DNA of 64,000 nt from Acanthococcus lagerstroemiae (taxonomy: Eukaryota > Arthropoda > Insecta > Hemiptera > Eriococcidae): NCBI GenBank assembly GCA_031841125.1, contig CM063112.1, positions 17,944,603-18,008,602 on the forward strand. The letters run 5' to 3'. A program made the position numbers and the translations under genes. The notes below the pieces were generated by a model. It did no database searches. It saw only the letters and a program-made list of their open reading frames with translations, and was not told the origin of the DNA. This document shows, piece by piece, positions 54,713-64,000 of the stretch. Within the stretch, counting starts at the first letter, position 1, and every line of letters begins with the position of its first letter.

Positions 54713-57007
54713 GTTTCGATGATGACGAAACCATTTTTTCCCGCTACCTATGTATATTCGAATGAAAACATTTTATTAATACTTAGAAAAACTTCCGAAG
54801 TATGGAACCATTTCAAAGAATCAACAGACGGATTTTCCTACTGTGATAATTGCGCTTGGAGGTATCTGTCACAACGCAACACATCGAATTTGTGGGCACA
54901 CCTACGTACACACCATCAGAACTTGGTTCGTTATATCTGAAATAATAATAATATTTATTTAATTTTTTTGAAAGAAATCGTGTAGGTAATACGATTTTTA
55001 TTTTATTTAGTGGGAAATGCATAAACCACAATTATCAGTTGTTCGTCCAAGGCAACACATACCACAAAATTTGAAAGAGGCCGCAGATTCGGCTATAATA
55101 CGTGCGATTGTGGACGCCAACCTGTCCTTCCACGTTGTAGAAAGGGAAGGATTTAAGGTTTTCGTCAAGACTTTGAATCCCGACTACGTCATGCCTAGTA
55201 GGCATTGCTTAACGACCAAATTGCTTCCGGATGGATATAAAAAGTACTAACAAATTTCTATTTATTAATTCTAAAATTCATAATATGCCAATAGTCGTGC
55301 AATTATAATCATATTTTTTTAAATACCGAACTTTCAGATGTACGGAACTAGTTAAACAATATTTAAAAAATAAATCTGTGAGTATCACGATGGATGCCTG
55401 GAAGAGTAAGGCGGGCGACTCCTACATGGGGATCACCTTCAGCGTCATTGAAGACGATTCTTTGAAGAACGGTCTGGTTACCTGTTACCCAATAAACGAG
55501 CAGCACACGGCTGAAAATATTTATTCTTTTTTATTGGCGGCATTGACCGACCTAGGGATTGACGGAAATAACGTGGTTTCTTTGACGACGGATAATAAAG
55601 CAAAAATGATCGCGACAGGAAAATTATTCAAACAAAGGTAAATACTTTTTTTCGTGAAATATTAAAAACATATTACTCAAATATATTCATTTTTTCTCTT
55701 TCTATTTAGGCAGAAAAATAACACCGAGTGCGAGGGATGTTATGTTCACACCTTGAACCTCGTGGTGAAAGAGGTAGTAGGCACTGCGGAAACCAAAAGG
55801 GTCATAAACAAGGTAAAAAAATATGTTAAAATAACGAAATAATTATTGATACAAAACAAAAGTTATCTTAATGTAATTTGTAGGTGAAAGCGATAGTAAC
55901 TTTTACCAAAGAATCCCACAATGCGTCGACTTTATTAAATTTGAAGCAAACTTGCGCAAATGTCCGCGTTCCTTTAAAACTAGTCAGCTGGACTGAGGTC
56001 CGGTGGAATAGCGAATATTTAATGATTCAACGTTACCTGGAATTGAAAGATTATTTAGTACTAGTACTACACGAAGTAAGCATTTCAATTTTGATATGTA
56101 CCCACATTTTGAAACGTGCTTGTAATAATATATTGTGCTGTACTTTTTTTTGTCCATAGATGGGGAGAATTGAGCTAACTCTTACCAATGATGAAACATC
56201 ATTTCTATTAAAAATTTTTGAAATTTTGAAACCTTACTACGATGCGACCATAGAAATGGAGAGCGGGTACAGAAGTGACAAGTTCAGAGGTTCTTCCATC
56301 TATTACTCATTTATTTTCCAGGACTGAAAATTTTCTCGTCAGCTATAAAGAGGATACTTCGATGAAAGAAATACTGGAAACGATGGAAAAAAGTTTGTAT
56401 TTTCCAAATAAATTTAAAATCGATTGTTTAATTCTGATGATTAATTTTGATTCGATTTTCAGGTAATCGAGCTCGATTGATTCCATATTTTAAAAAACCG
56501 GCGTACCTCATAGCTACCATGTTGGATCCCCGTTACAAAAAAATGGGATTCAAAAATACGGAGTACCTACAAACGGCAGAAATTGCCTTGAACAACGTAC
56601 TTATTCGAACAGACAATGCTTCGCCATTTTCGGAAAGTTCGGCTGCTAATATTCCTCTTGCTACAAAAAAAAGGAGACCTTTAACAGCAACACAGCAGTA
56701 TTATGCAGCAAGTAGAGAAAATAGAACTGTTGGTTTGTCATCTCGAATAATTGCTTTACTTGGCGTTTACTTTCAAGAAAATCCTATTGAATTGAACGAA
56801 AACCCGTTGACGTACTGGTATAAGCAATCTGATTCTGTTCTGAAAAAAACCGCTCTCCGATATCTGCTAATTTGCGCCACAAGTGTCCCTAGTGAGCGAT
56901 TGTTTAGCGAAACTGGGAATATTGTGACGCCGTTACGCACCCGACTAACCCCTGATCACGTCCGAATGTTAATATTTCTCAAAAAGAACTATTGGTTCCC
57001 CTGGTAA
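54713..57007 (+). pseudogene. hAT transposase with BED zinc finger, one frameshift
   Basis: Seven exons with consistent GT-AG splice phases: about 54713-54925, 55011-55243, 55338-55637, 55710-55812, 55884-56075, 56160-56392 and 56463-57007, about 600 residues. The first has a BED finger (SEVWNHFKES, YCDNC, AHLRTHH). Then come the hAT core with SITMDAWKS (first Asp) and LTTDNKAKM (second Asp), CYVHTLNLVV, VRWNSEYLMIQRYLELK, and MLDPRYKKMGF. The C-terminal dimerisation region has LLICATSVPSERLFSETG and the acidic residue of the catalytic triad. Near 56270 an extra base shifts the frame before VTSSEVLPSITHLFS. A possible earlier exon at 54548-54663 does not join in frame. Similar to ZBED-type hAT proteins. 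It is probably recently inactivated, or the shift is a sequencing error. Confidence 0.88.
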
Positions 57008-57297
57008 AAATAAAAACATTATTCGTTAATTAAAATCAATCAATCGAAATAACTTCCTCCTCATATTTTTTCTTGTAGGTAGCAGTAAGTAGAAGATTAC
57101 AGTAGGCATATATGTTAAAATAAAGTTGTCTTGTTTTCTCTCTTGTCGAAAGAAGTACCATAATTGTATGTTGAAATAAAGTTGTTTTGTTTTCTTTCTT
57201 GTCTGACTTTTTTTTTTTTTTCATTTGACAAAGATCTGAGCAGGTTTCCTCACATCCATAAAAACGAGATCTATCAAAAACACGAACACAAAGTAAA

Positions 57298-57845
57298 AAA
57301 ACTGCTTTCGCTTAAGCGAAAGCAGTACCGACTTTTCGGCCTTCGGCCGAAAAGCACTCGGAACTCGCTTCGCTCGTTCCTCGCAGTAGTCACGACAAGT
57401 ACTCGGAACTCGCTTCGCTCGTTCCTCGCGAAATCAAGACACTGTCGACACGTTTTAAGTCGTTAACGTTTTAAGAAACGCAAATGTCGACAAGGACTAG
57501 TGGTATTCGGCTGAAATGTTTAAGGCCATTCACGTTTTAAAAAACGCAACTCTCGACAGGGAATAGTATTATAAAAAACTGCTTAAGCAGTACCGACTTT
57601 TCGGCCTTCGGCCGAAAAGCACTCGGAACTCGCTTCGCTCGTTCCTCGCAGTAATACCAAAACGTACTCGGAACTCGCTTCGCTCGTTCCTCGCGAAATC
57701 GAGACACTGTCGACACGTTTTAAGTATGGTAAACGTTTTAGAAAACGCAAATGTCGACAAGGACTAGTGGTATTCGGCCGAAATGTTTAAGGCCATTCAC
57801 GTTTTAAAAAACGCAACTCTCGACAGAGAATAGTATGATAAAAAA
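57298..57845. repeat. Two tandem hairpin-rich modules, about 275 bp each
   Basis: Each unit has a palindrome (CTGCTTTCGCTTAAGCGAAAGCAG in outline at 57302-57325; shortened to CTGCTTAAGCAG in unit 2 near 57580). Next is the hairpin CTTTTCGGCC-TTC-GGCCGAAAAG, then two copies of CTCGGAACTCGCTTCGCTCG. AAACGCAA with GTCGACA phrases follows. The modules sit between the transposase stop codon and the right end of the hAT element. Confidence 0.9.
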
Positions 57846-58046
57846 TATAAAACTACCCGGCTATCAAAATTAGCGTTCGTATAAATTTGAAATCGATACA
57901 TTCAAGGCGGAAACGTGTAAGACCGAAACATTTGTATAATACAACACAACTACGCGGCTATCAAAATTCGATTTCGTATAAATTAAATCCCAAACAACAT
58001 CGAGTACATAAGTCGCCTCGCGCTTCTTATGCTGAACTTAAATTGA

Positions 58047-58321
58047 GGAAACTCGTGAACGACTCAACCGATTGTCATCAAACTTTCACCAATACAACTT
58101 CGAGTACTTCTCTATAATGTACCAAAATTTGGAATCAAATGATTCGATAGTTCCTCAGATTTTTGTGCCACAAATTTTGTCCTCAAGGAAAACTCACGAA
58201 CGGCTCGACCGATTGCCTTCAAAAGCTTATTTTAACAACTTCGAGTACTTCTCCATAATATACCAAAATTTGGAATCAATTGATTCAATAGTTTCTGAGA
58301 TTTTCTTCCCACAAAATTAAG
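58047..58321. repeat. Two-copy tandem repeat, about 135-bp unit
   Basis: GACTCAACCGATTG or GGCTCGACCGATTG, then AACTTCGAGTACTTCTC, then CCAAAATTTGGAATCAA occur twice in order. Just before, two shorter copies of CGGCTATCAAAATT flank a diverged stretch (57858-57970). Confidence 0.85.
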
Positions 58322-58917
58322 GTGTACATATATATATATAAGGAAACCTGAAATTCAGCCACTATTACAGTCGTGTTCTAAACACTCTGAAACGCAAAAA
58401 AAACATTGCCCCCGCCCCCAACTTCACAACTGTGACGAGTGTAATACCTCCCTTTTCTTCGAAAAGTCGGTAAAATTGTGACATCAAAGTATACTTAACG
58501 AAATGTTAACGTAATTATACTTATCTGAGATTCGACGAGATACTAGTTTTGGGCGACCACTTGAAAACAATTATTAAAAACATCATAGTGGAAAAACATT
58601 ATAGTGAAGGCCTCTAAGGTAAAATGTTACTTTTCCCTTAATTCGTCGGTAATGGGAACGTAGGTAGATCTTATTGATACTGTCGCGATTCACTTTTCTA
58701 ATTTTATAAACTAGTTTTATTATAGATTAGTGAATATTTATTGGTTAACGTTCTGAAGAAAAATTATCAACGTATTTCATGCGTATTATCACAGGACATT
58801 CGACAGTACGTAAGTTTGTTGTTATTGTTATCATGCGCCTTATCGATAATTATCGATTACCGCGGTATTTGACGTCATCCTGTTGATAATTATCGATACG
58901 ATATTAGGACAACCCTG

Positions 58918-59740
58918 GCTTCGGCTTAAGCGGTTATCGGCTTAAACTTCTCATCCCTGGTTCTGTGTTGATCAAAGTCTGCCGGGTGATTGCAGTTTGC
59001 AGCTTCACAGTTCGAAGCTTTGAACTTCCATGATGTGCGTGTAACATCCTGAGCTTTTATGTTCCCTGGTCCGGGGGGGGGGGGACGAAAAGAAGTTTCC
59101 AATATCCCATTAGACTCATAGTACATATACTAACGTAATTACTTAATTCAAGTATGGATATAGGTAACAATTATTTATTGCAAGCATTCCCAAAGAATGA
59201 CGAAAGTGAAGGAATGTTAACGAACAGTCAACAGCATTTTGAAACGGTGGTTAGTCCTACAATATTCGTTATCTTTGTCCCTCATCGATACACCGGTGAT
59301 AGGGGACGAGCGAAATGGACAATTCCCTCTATTAGAACAGGAATGCACACTTGAAGAGAAGCGGTAACTCATTATACCATCAGCCTCAACTAATCACATT
59401 ATAAACAGACACAATCGAAATTCCAGCTAAATTCAAAATATCCGTCTCATTTGTTCGCAAAATGTAGATGGGCTCCCTAACCATCAAGAACTTGAAAAAG
59501 GTAGATTAAAATAATGATGACTTGATAACTGCAAAGTCATATCAGAACAGTGCTTTGTTTCTTTTTCAATTTCATATTTTTCTTTCTTCCTTGTTTGCCT
59601 CCGAGAGATAACATCAATTTTATTATTATAGTCACGGATCCAAATCTGATTTTACAGAAATTTATTTCAGGTACATTAGTTTTGATTTGAAGTTATAGCA
59701 ATCAGAATACCTATATAGTTAGGTGCAAAAAACTACAGCA
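58918..59740. other. Intergenic, nothing recognised
   Basis: A poly(G) tract near 59072 and a 66-codon frame at 59154-59354 without recognisable similarity. Confidence 0.3.
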
Positions 59741-59743
59741 TAC

Positions 59744-59994
59744 CTAACAATATGCCAAGTCTTGTTTTTCTCGTGACTGCGATTCAGAACTTTCTGGAGA
59801 GACACTAGCTGCTGGCTGTATTTCAGGTAAGGATTGATATGTTGGCGAAATGATAGTCGGTTGCAGAATTTCAGAAGAAAATGCAACAGGCACAGAAGCC
59901 GGCTGAGGAGTATTAGGTTTCTTGGAACTCGGCTGCACCTCTACCAACGATTCCATAGATGAGCCATTAGTCTGAGAATTCACTTTTGAAGTTG
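59744..59994 (-). CDS. Possible last exon of an unrecognised gene
   Basis: After an acceptor-like CTCAG at about 59995-59999 the frame is open for about 80 codons to a TAG. It is rich in Ser, Pro and Gln (EVQPSSKKPNTPQPAS, SPTYQSLPEIQPAASVSPES). Codon use looks coding rather than repeat-like. An in-frame stop lies just upstream of the acceptor, which fits an exon. No family is recognised. It lies about 280 bases beyond the spartin stop on the same strand, so an alternative spartin 3' exon is possible. Confidence 0.3.
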
Positions 59995-60237
59995 AAGTCT
60001 GAGTTGTTCAGGTTCGTTGGGATTTTCCCAAAAACGTAGGATGCATTTTTTTAATTGGTATTCGCTTTCGCCCGTTCGTGATGACTGGAATGGTTTTTTT
60101 TTGTTGTTTGGTGGTTCTCGGTCCTTTTTTTCGACTGAGGGTCTTGTTGTTGCGGTGTGCAGTGGGATTCTTGAGCAATCGCTAGAGAAGGCTAGTTGTA
60201 GCAAGACATGTTGTAATTTGAGCGCTGAGTAAAGAAT

Positions 60238-60285
60238 TTATTAAAGTGTTTCTGCTCACATTGTTTTTGTGTATTATTATTTATT
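60238..60285 (-). terminator. Polyadenylation signals of spartin
   Basis: AATAAA overlaps the stop region (60280-60285) and a second AATAAA lies near 60238-60243 on the minus strand, just past the TAA at 60277-60279. Confidence 0.5.
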
Positions 60286-62036
60286 AGAAACAGAGTTGTA
60301 AGGATTGGTCGTTTGCTCATCAGCCTTAATGAGCACTCCTTTCGCAGTTGCCTTCACGATGTTCGATGGTTTGAAAAGTGTAATGTTCCTGCGAATTTTC
60401 ACACCGTTACTAACTGTTTCGAACGTGTCTTGGGCGAATTCTGCAGCCGGGGGGCCATACCTGTAAAATCAAATGCTCGTTTCAAATTTACTTTTACATT
60501 ATTCGACAGAACTGCGCAAGGTAAAAGTAAAACCCACTTGTGTTTGACAATATGGACGGTATTAGTAGACAGACTACGACCAAAAATATGAGCCGATTTC
60601 TCCAGACCGGTGTATACAGTATTCAGACCTCCTACAGCACCAGCTGTCATATTCAATACTATATCCATCTTCTGGTTAGCCTCCGTCTCACTCATATCAG
60701 TCGTGGTATGCAGCAACTGACTACCTCTGCGTTTTATATGCGGCGCCAGAAACTGCCCTAACCAGATGGTAGCGGCGCCAACGGTCGAAGCTATAAATAC
60801 TCAATTAAGTCAGCAGGCAGCTCACAAATTTCTATGTAGAATTCTAGCAACAAATCAACACGAAGCCTTACCAACAAATCCAGTAACGCCTGCGGTAACT
60901 GCAGTTACATCTTTGGCAATTTTAATGCCGCTCGATACACAAGGTGAAACATAGTGAACCTGGTCGGCTGGGTTAATTATTTCAATAATCTTGGGTGTGT
61001 TGCCATCCATAAATTTCTCGGCTATTTGAGCTCCGTTAATGAGGAGATTGGAAACACATTCGGCTCCTGAAAAAGAGAAATCTAGCAGCTGAATCCTGAA
61101 TCACACCAACATAACTATCGATTCAAGGTCGTACAAGAGCAAAACAATTTCGAGTAGTATGAATACCAGAGATGAAGGCGTAATTTCCTCGATTCAAATT
61201 TTTTACAAGGTTACGCCTTCAACATGAAATCGATCTTACGCTCCTGCAACGATCTACAATCACAGAACCAGGACCCTCTGAATACGTTTATAAATATTAA
61301 TCGAATACACTGACCAGCCATGATGGTATTGTAGATTTCCGCACCCACAGGTTCCGGGGTTTTCGTGTCACAATAAACAATCTTGGTTTGAAGAATGTTC
61401 TCCAAAAGTAGAACAAATTTTGGTTCTTTATCTTTAGGTACGACCAATCCGACCGAATCGACCTCCGCTAACAGACATAAACAATAATTCAGATTATTTC
61501 CCGAAGCAAGGGTACACATGAGTGAGAAAACATAATACAGACTACACGTACTTGATTCTTCTTGACGCTCTTTGTTAATATTTGGTAGTAAAATGGCACC
61601 GAATTCCCTGCGAATGCAAGGTGAAACCTGCGGCACTAATGTGTACACGAACGTGTAAATTTGCAGGTAGTATTTAGGTAGACAAGTTTGACTACCATCT
61701 ACACAATAGAAGAATCGACATTTCATTAATCGAAGTTATTTCCGAATAACAGGTTGCAAGGTTCTCATAATAAGTCTTGTAACAAAATCCAAAGGCATAT
61801 CTAACCTTTGACTTTGAAAACTCGAACTGTATCTGGCCCACTGGATACAGTCACTATTCCTGTTGACGCGATGAAATACAATGTGACATTGTCGCAGCTG
61901 TAAATGAGTTGGTCACTACTATTCGACGAAACCCGAAACCGTCGACATGGCTTCATCGTAGGACGGTGGGGCGGTTGATTCAACGCACAAGCTCAACTTC
62001 TCGTTGCACCAGGTGATATGGTCAAGTATTTCTTGT
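60277..62036 (-). CDS. spartin: Spartin (SPG20), 5'-incomplete, apparent frameshift in first visible exon
   Basis: Six exons (62036-61806, 61698-61552, 61467-61315, 61066-60872, 60790-60538, 60460-60277), about 385 codons, splice phases 1,1,1,1,2 all compatible. The first has PPSYDEAM, a PPxY motif as in spartin, which binds WW-domain ubiquitin ligases. LYFIASTGIVTVSSGPDTVR and YLQIYTFVYTLVPQVSPC match the middle domain. The last three exons form the senescence domain (GAECVSNLLINGAQIAEK, VSPCVSSGIKIAKDVT, FLAPHIKRRGSQLL, KYGPPAAEFAQDTFETV). Spartin acts on endosomes and lipid droplets and in cytokinesis in animals. PPSYDEAM and the following SSNSSDQLIYS are in different frames, one base apart, within about 30 bases. 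The N-terminal MIT domain is not seen. Confidence 0.85.
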
Positions 62037-63050
62037 CTAGCGTTAGATATTAGAAATTAGTAGGCATACATACGTTCGAGAAGATATAAGAAATTAGTAT
62101 TTCGAAGTCTCAAAACTGAATTTTTCGGAACGCCGAATGGTACTATGCCACATAGCCGCAAAATCGTTGTTAGGGCTCCCAACGTTTACATTGAATTCAC
62201 GGCAGTCGAACGCTGCCAGCGCTGCTATCGGGATAAATTTAACATTGGTTAAATGGAGAGTCGAACGACTTGGTGTATCTATATGACTTTGATGTTCATT
62301 GCTCAGTGTACATACTCAAAGGTTTATTGTATTCTTATCACTTTGGGGTGAATTTTCGCGAACAGATTACCCCAAACTGATACCAATTAACAATACCAAA
62401 ACGTCCAAAATTCGCAAAACATTTGTCTAAGGTAGCACTACCTAGGTGAGGTTTGAACCCCAATAAGGCCGTGATACATGACGTCACCAGAACGCTTGTT
62501 AGTTGTTATCAATATTGGGGGAAAGAATCAAAATGAAATACATGTAGTCTAATAGGCACTAAAACTTGGAGTTCCCAAAGTTGGTAGCCTTGTATACTGA
62601 AAATGTGATCATGTGCAATTTTCCATAAGATTACAGCAAACTTTAAGCGTCTTCAAATCAATTAGAAATTGATTTTAAGAAAAATCTCGTCCTACATTTT
62701 ATTGTATTGTTACTAAACAATAGAATTACAGACAAAGCAAGTGGATGGAATAATTCTGGGCTGTTTTATGCCTTCCTAAGGATAGCAGTATTAACATTTA
62801 AAATTATCCATGATCAGCCTTTCATCAGTTTCACCCGCGCAGGTGATTTTGTAGCGCTCTCTAGTGCAGGTTATATCGCCTATGGGAAGTTAACCGAATT
62901 TTTCCATTTAGGTCAAAATTTCTCGAAAGTAAGCGGAATTATGAGAAAAATGATAAGAATAAAATTTGTAGGAAACGGTATTTACATTTTTATAAAGCAA
63001 TTTCCATATAATTTCGAACATTCTCTTGCGAATTATTACATATTAGTAAG
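62037..63050. other. Region upstream of the visible spartin exons; no further exon recognised
   Basis: The missing N-terminal MIT exon of spartin was looked for here and not found. A 120-codon plus-strand frame at 62707-63069 does not resemble a known protein. The DNA is AT-rich with no repeat seen. Confidence 0.35.
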
Positions 63051-63052
63051 TA

Positions 63053-63267
63053 TAGTCCGTTCCAATTAAAGTATCAAAAACCTAAAGAAAATATGGTATT
63101 AGTCTATTAGTGGGGTGAACGGAAGCTCGAAATTCACATTGAGCGCGTCAAGCAGCAGAACGCACAATATCGCTGCTTGTCTCTCATTTGTCGTGAAAAC
63201 GACGCGCCGACACTCAACGTTGTGGTCGCCCCGGAGGTTTTTGATACTCTTTAAGTGGAACGGACTA
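63053..63267. mobile_element. MITE with TA flanks
   Basis: Left TAGTCCGTTCCAATTAAAG and TATCAAAAACCT; right is the inverse (GGTTTTTGATACTCTTTAAG, then GGAACGGACTA). TA lies on both sides. The interior is CG-containing and non-coding. Confidence 0.8.
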
Positions 63268-63269
63268 TA

Positions 63270-63585
63270 GCTCAACATTTTGAATTATTTATTTCGGATT
63301 TACGTTCTTTCTAATGAAATTTAGTAATAATAGTCAACTTTTCACCACCACTGCTTATCAAAAACTAGGTTTAACTTGAAAAAAGTGCAAAATTATTCAA
63401 TGATTTTTATCAAACTTATGGGGGCAAAAAATGTAAAGAAAGCCAAAGTGCCATTCCCCTATAGAGCAATTTTCATGATTTTTCGCATTTAAAAAATATT
63501 TAATGTAATTATGTATTTTCTCTGGCCAGCAGAGGTAAAAGGTAATCATGATAATTAATATATTTTATGACAAATAACAAAGGGA
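63270..63585. other. Intergenic, nothing recognised
   Basis: AT-rich; no supported feature. Confidence 0.3.
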
Positions 63586-63658
63586 AAATTTGTGTCACGT
63601 GAAATCGTCCTTATTAAAGGCTCTCGTCCTGAAGCACTGTGAGATCCTCGAATGCAAA

Positions 63659-63880
63659 ATGACAGACCACAAGAACAATGGGTATCCAGGGTCACTTGGC
63701 TTCAAACACGGAACACGGCGTAGTGTGTACAACACTGACGTGAAAAAGAACGGTTACGCCGGTTATCCCTATGGAATTTCAGCGTTGTACAAACTGAAGC
63801 TACAAGATTTCTCTCCGCGTTACAATTATTACTACTGGTTCTTTGAGAAATTTGGTCCGGATGTCCGGATGTTGAACTAA
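63659..63880 (+). CDS. Unrecognised small protein or terminal exon
   Basis: Starts at ATG 63659 within a longer frame open from 63590, and ends TAA at 63878-63880, 73 codons. It is rich in Tyr, Gly and Lys (HKNNGYPGSLGFKHG, KKNGYAGYPYGISALYKLK, RYNYYYWFFEKFG). Codon use looks coding. An AATAAA signal lies at about 63951, 70 bases past the stop. It may be the last exon of a gene whose other exons lie upstream. No signal peptide or known domain is seen and no function is offered. Confidence 0.4.
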   Translation: MTDHKNNGYPGSLGFKHGTRRSVYNTDVKKNGYAGYPYGISALYKLKLQDFSPRYNYYYWFFEKFGPDVRMLN

Positions 63881-64000
63881 TGCAGCTGATGTTCGTTCCT
63901 CTCCGGCAGTTACTTTTCATAAGTATATTTAAACGATAACATTTATTGTAATAAACCAGTCACAGTCGATGAATTGAAAAAAAAAACCCACACCTATGAT

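Larger units (their letters stand above)
53800..58917 (+). mobile_element. hAT transposon, about 5.1 kb, nearly complete
   Basis: Left terminus CAGGGTTGTCCTAATA; right terminus its inverse (TATTAGGACAACCCTG). Both ends carry ATCGATAA and CCGCGGTA repeats. At the left, TTATCGATAACCGCGGTA and its inverse form a hairpin (53827-53877). Inside is an intron-containing transposase gene (54713-57007), then hairpin-rich tandem modules (57298-57845) and a tandem repeat (58047-58321). The flanking 8-mers (TATTATAC and GCTTCGGC) do not match, so a TSD is not supported. Confidence 0.85.

Noticed and set aside
53800..58917. An 8-bp target duplication for the large hAT element
   Set aside because: The flanking 8-mers TATTATAC and GCTTCGGC do not match, even with the boundary moved one base.
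60017..60232. Plus-strand 71-codon frame downstream of spartin
   Set aside because: Overlaps the spartin 3' region on the other strand and resembles nothing known.

Overview
This window looks like a piece of an animal genome, most likely an insect. Genes have GT-AG introns and polyadenylation signals, there are no bacterial-style operons, and the mobile elements are typical of arthropods: RTE-, Jockey- and R1-type LINEs, mariner, hAT, MULE, a tRNA-derived SINE and many MITEs. The sequence is AT-rich and full of poly(G)/poly(C) runs. The species cannot be named from what is visible. Exon and element boundaries were read by eye and should be taken as good to a few bases.

One host gene is clear. 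A spartin (SPG20/SPART) orthologue lies on the minus strand at about 60277-62036. It has six exons with matching splice phases, but its first visible exon carries an apparent one-base frameshift. Its 5' part (the MIT domain) is not seen. A second possible host exon with a polyA signal lies at the right edge (63659-63880, plus strand). A third candidate lies just downstream of spartin (59744-59994, minus strand).

Layout. 1-1.6 kb: a segmental duplication carrying a MITE scar. 2.0-3.6 kb: a decayed MULE with long inverted repeats built of CCCGAA units. 4-6 kb: non-repetitive, CpG-containing DNA. 6.4-12.1 kb: a foldback element, a SINE, a large repeat interrupted by a 1.1-kb TGAG-type satellite, and two hAT-like MITEs. 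13-14 kb: a mariner remnant. 16.8-18.5 kb: a dispersed repeat. 18.6-21.8 kb: two decayed LINEs, one holding a hAT MITE and one with its target-site duplication intact. 22-23.8 kb: one hAT element inside another, both with perfect 8-bp duplications. 26.9-29.4 kb: a LINE split by an extremely AT-rich block and a foldback. 29.5-36.9 kb: a series of inverted-repeat elements. 37-41 kb: minisatellites. 42-45 kb: two pieces of a Jockey-type LINE. 45-46.6 kb: CpG-rich single-copy-looking DNA. 46.8-50.8 kb: an R1-type LINE flanked by a 136-bp direct repeat and inserted at the edge of a solo LTR. 51-53.8 kb: LINE debris. 53.8-58.9 kb: a nearly complete, intron-containing hAT transposon with a BED-finger transposase. 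59-64 kb: host genes.

The elements do not work together as a system. They record layers of insertion. The most unusual observation is the 136-bp duplication around the R1-type LINE, which is far longer than normal LINE target-site duplications. The tandem hairpin modules inside the hAT element are the second item worth checking.
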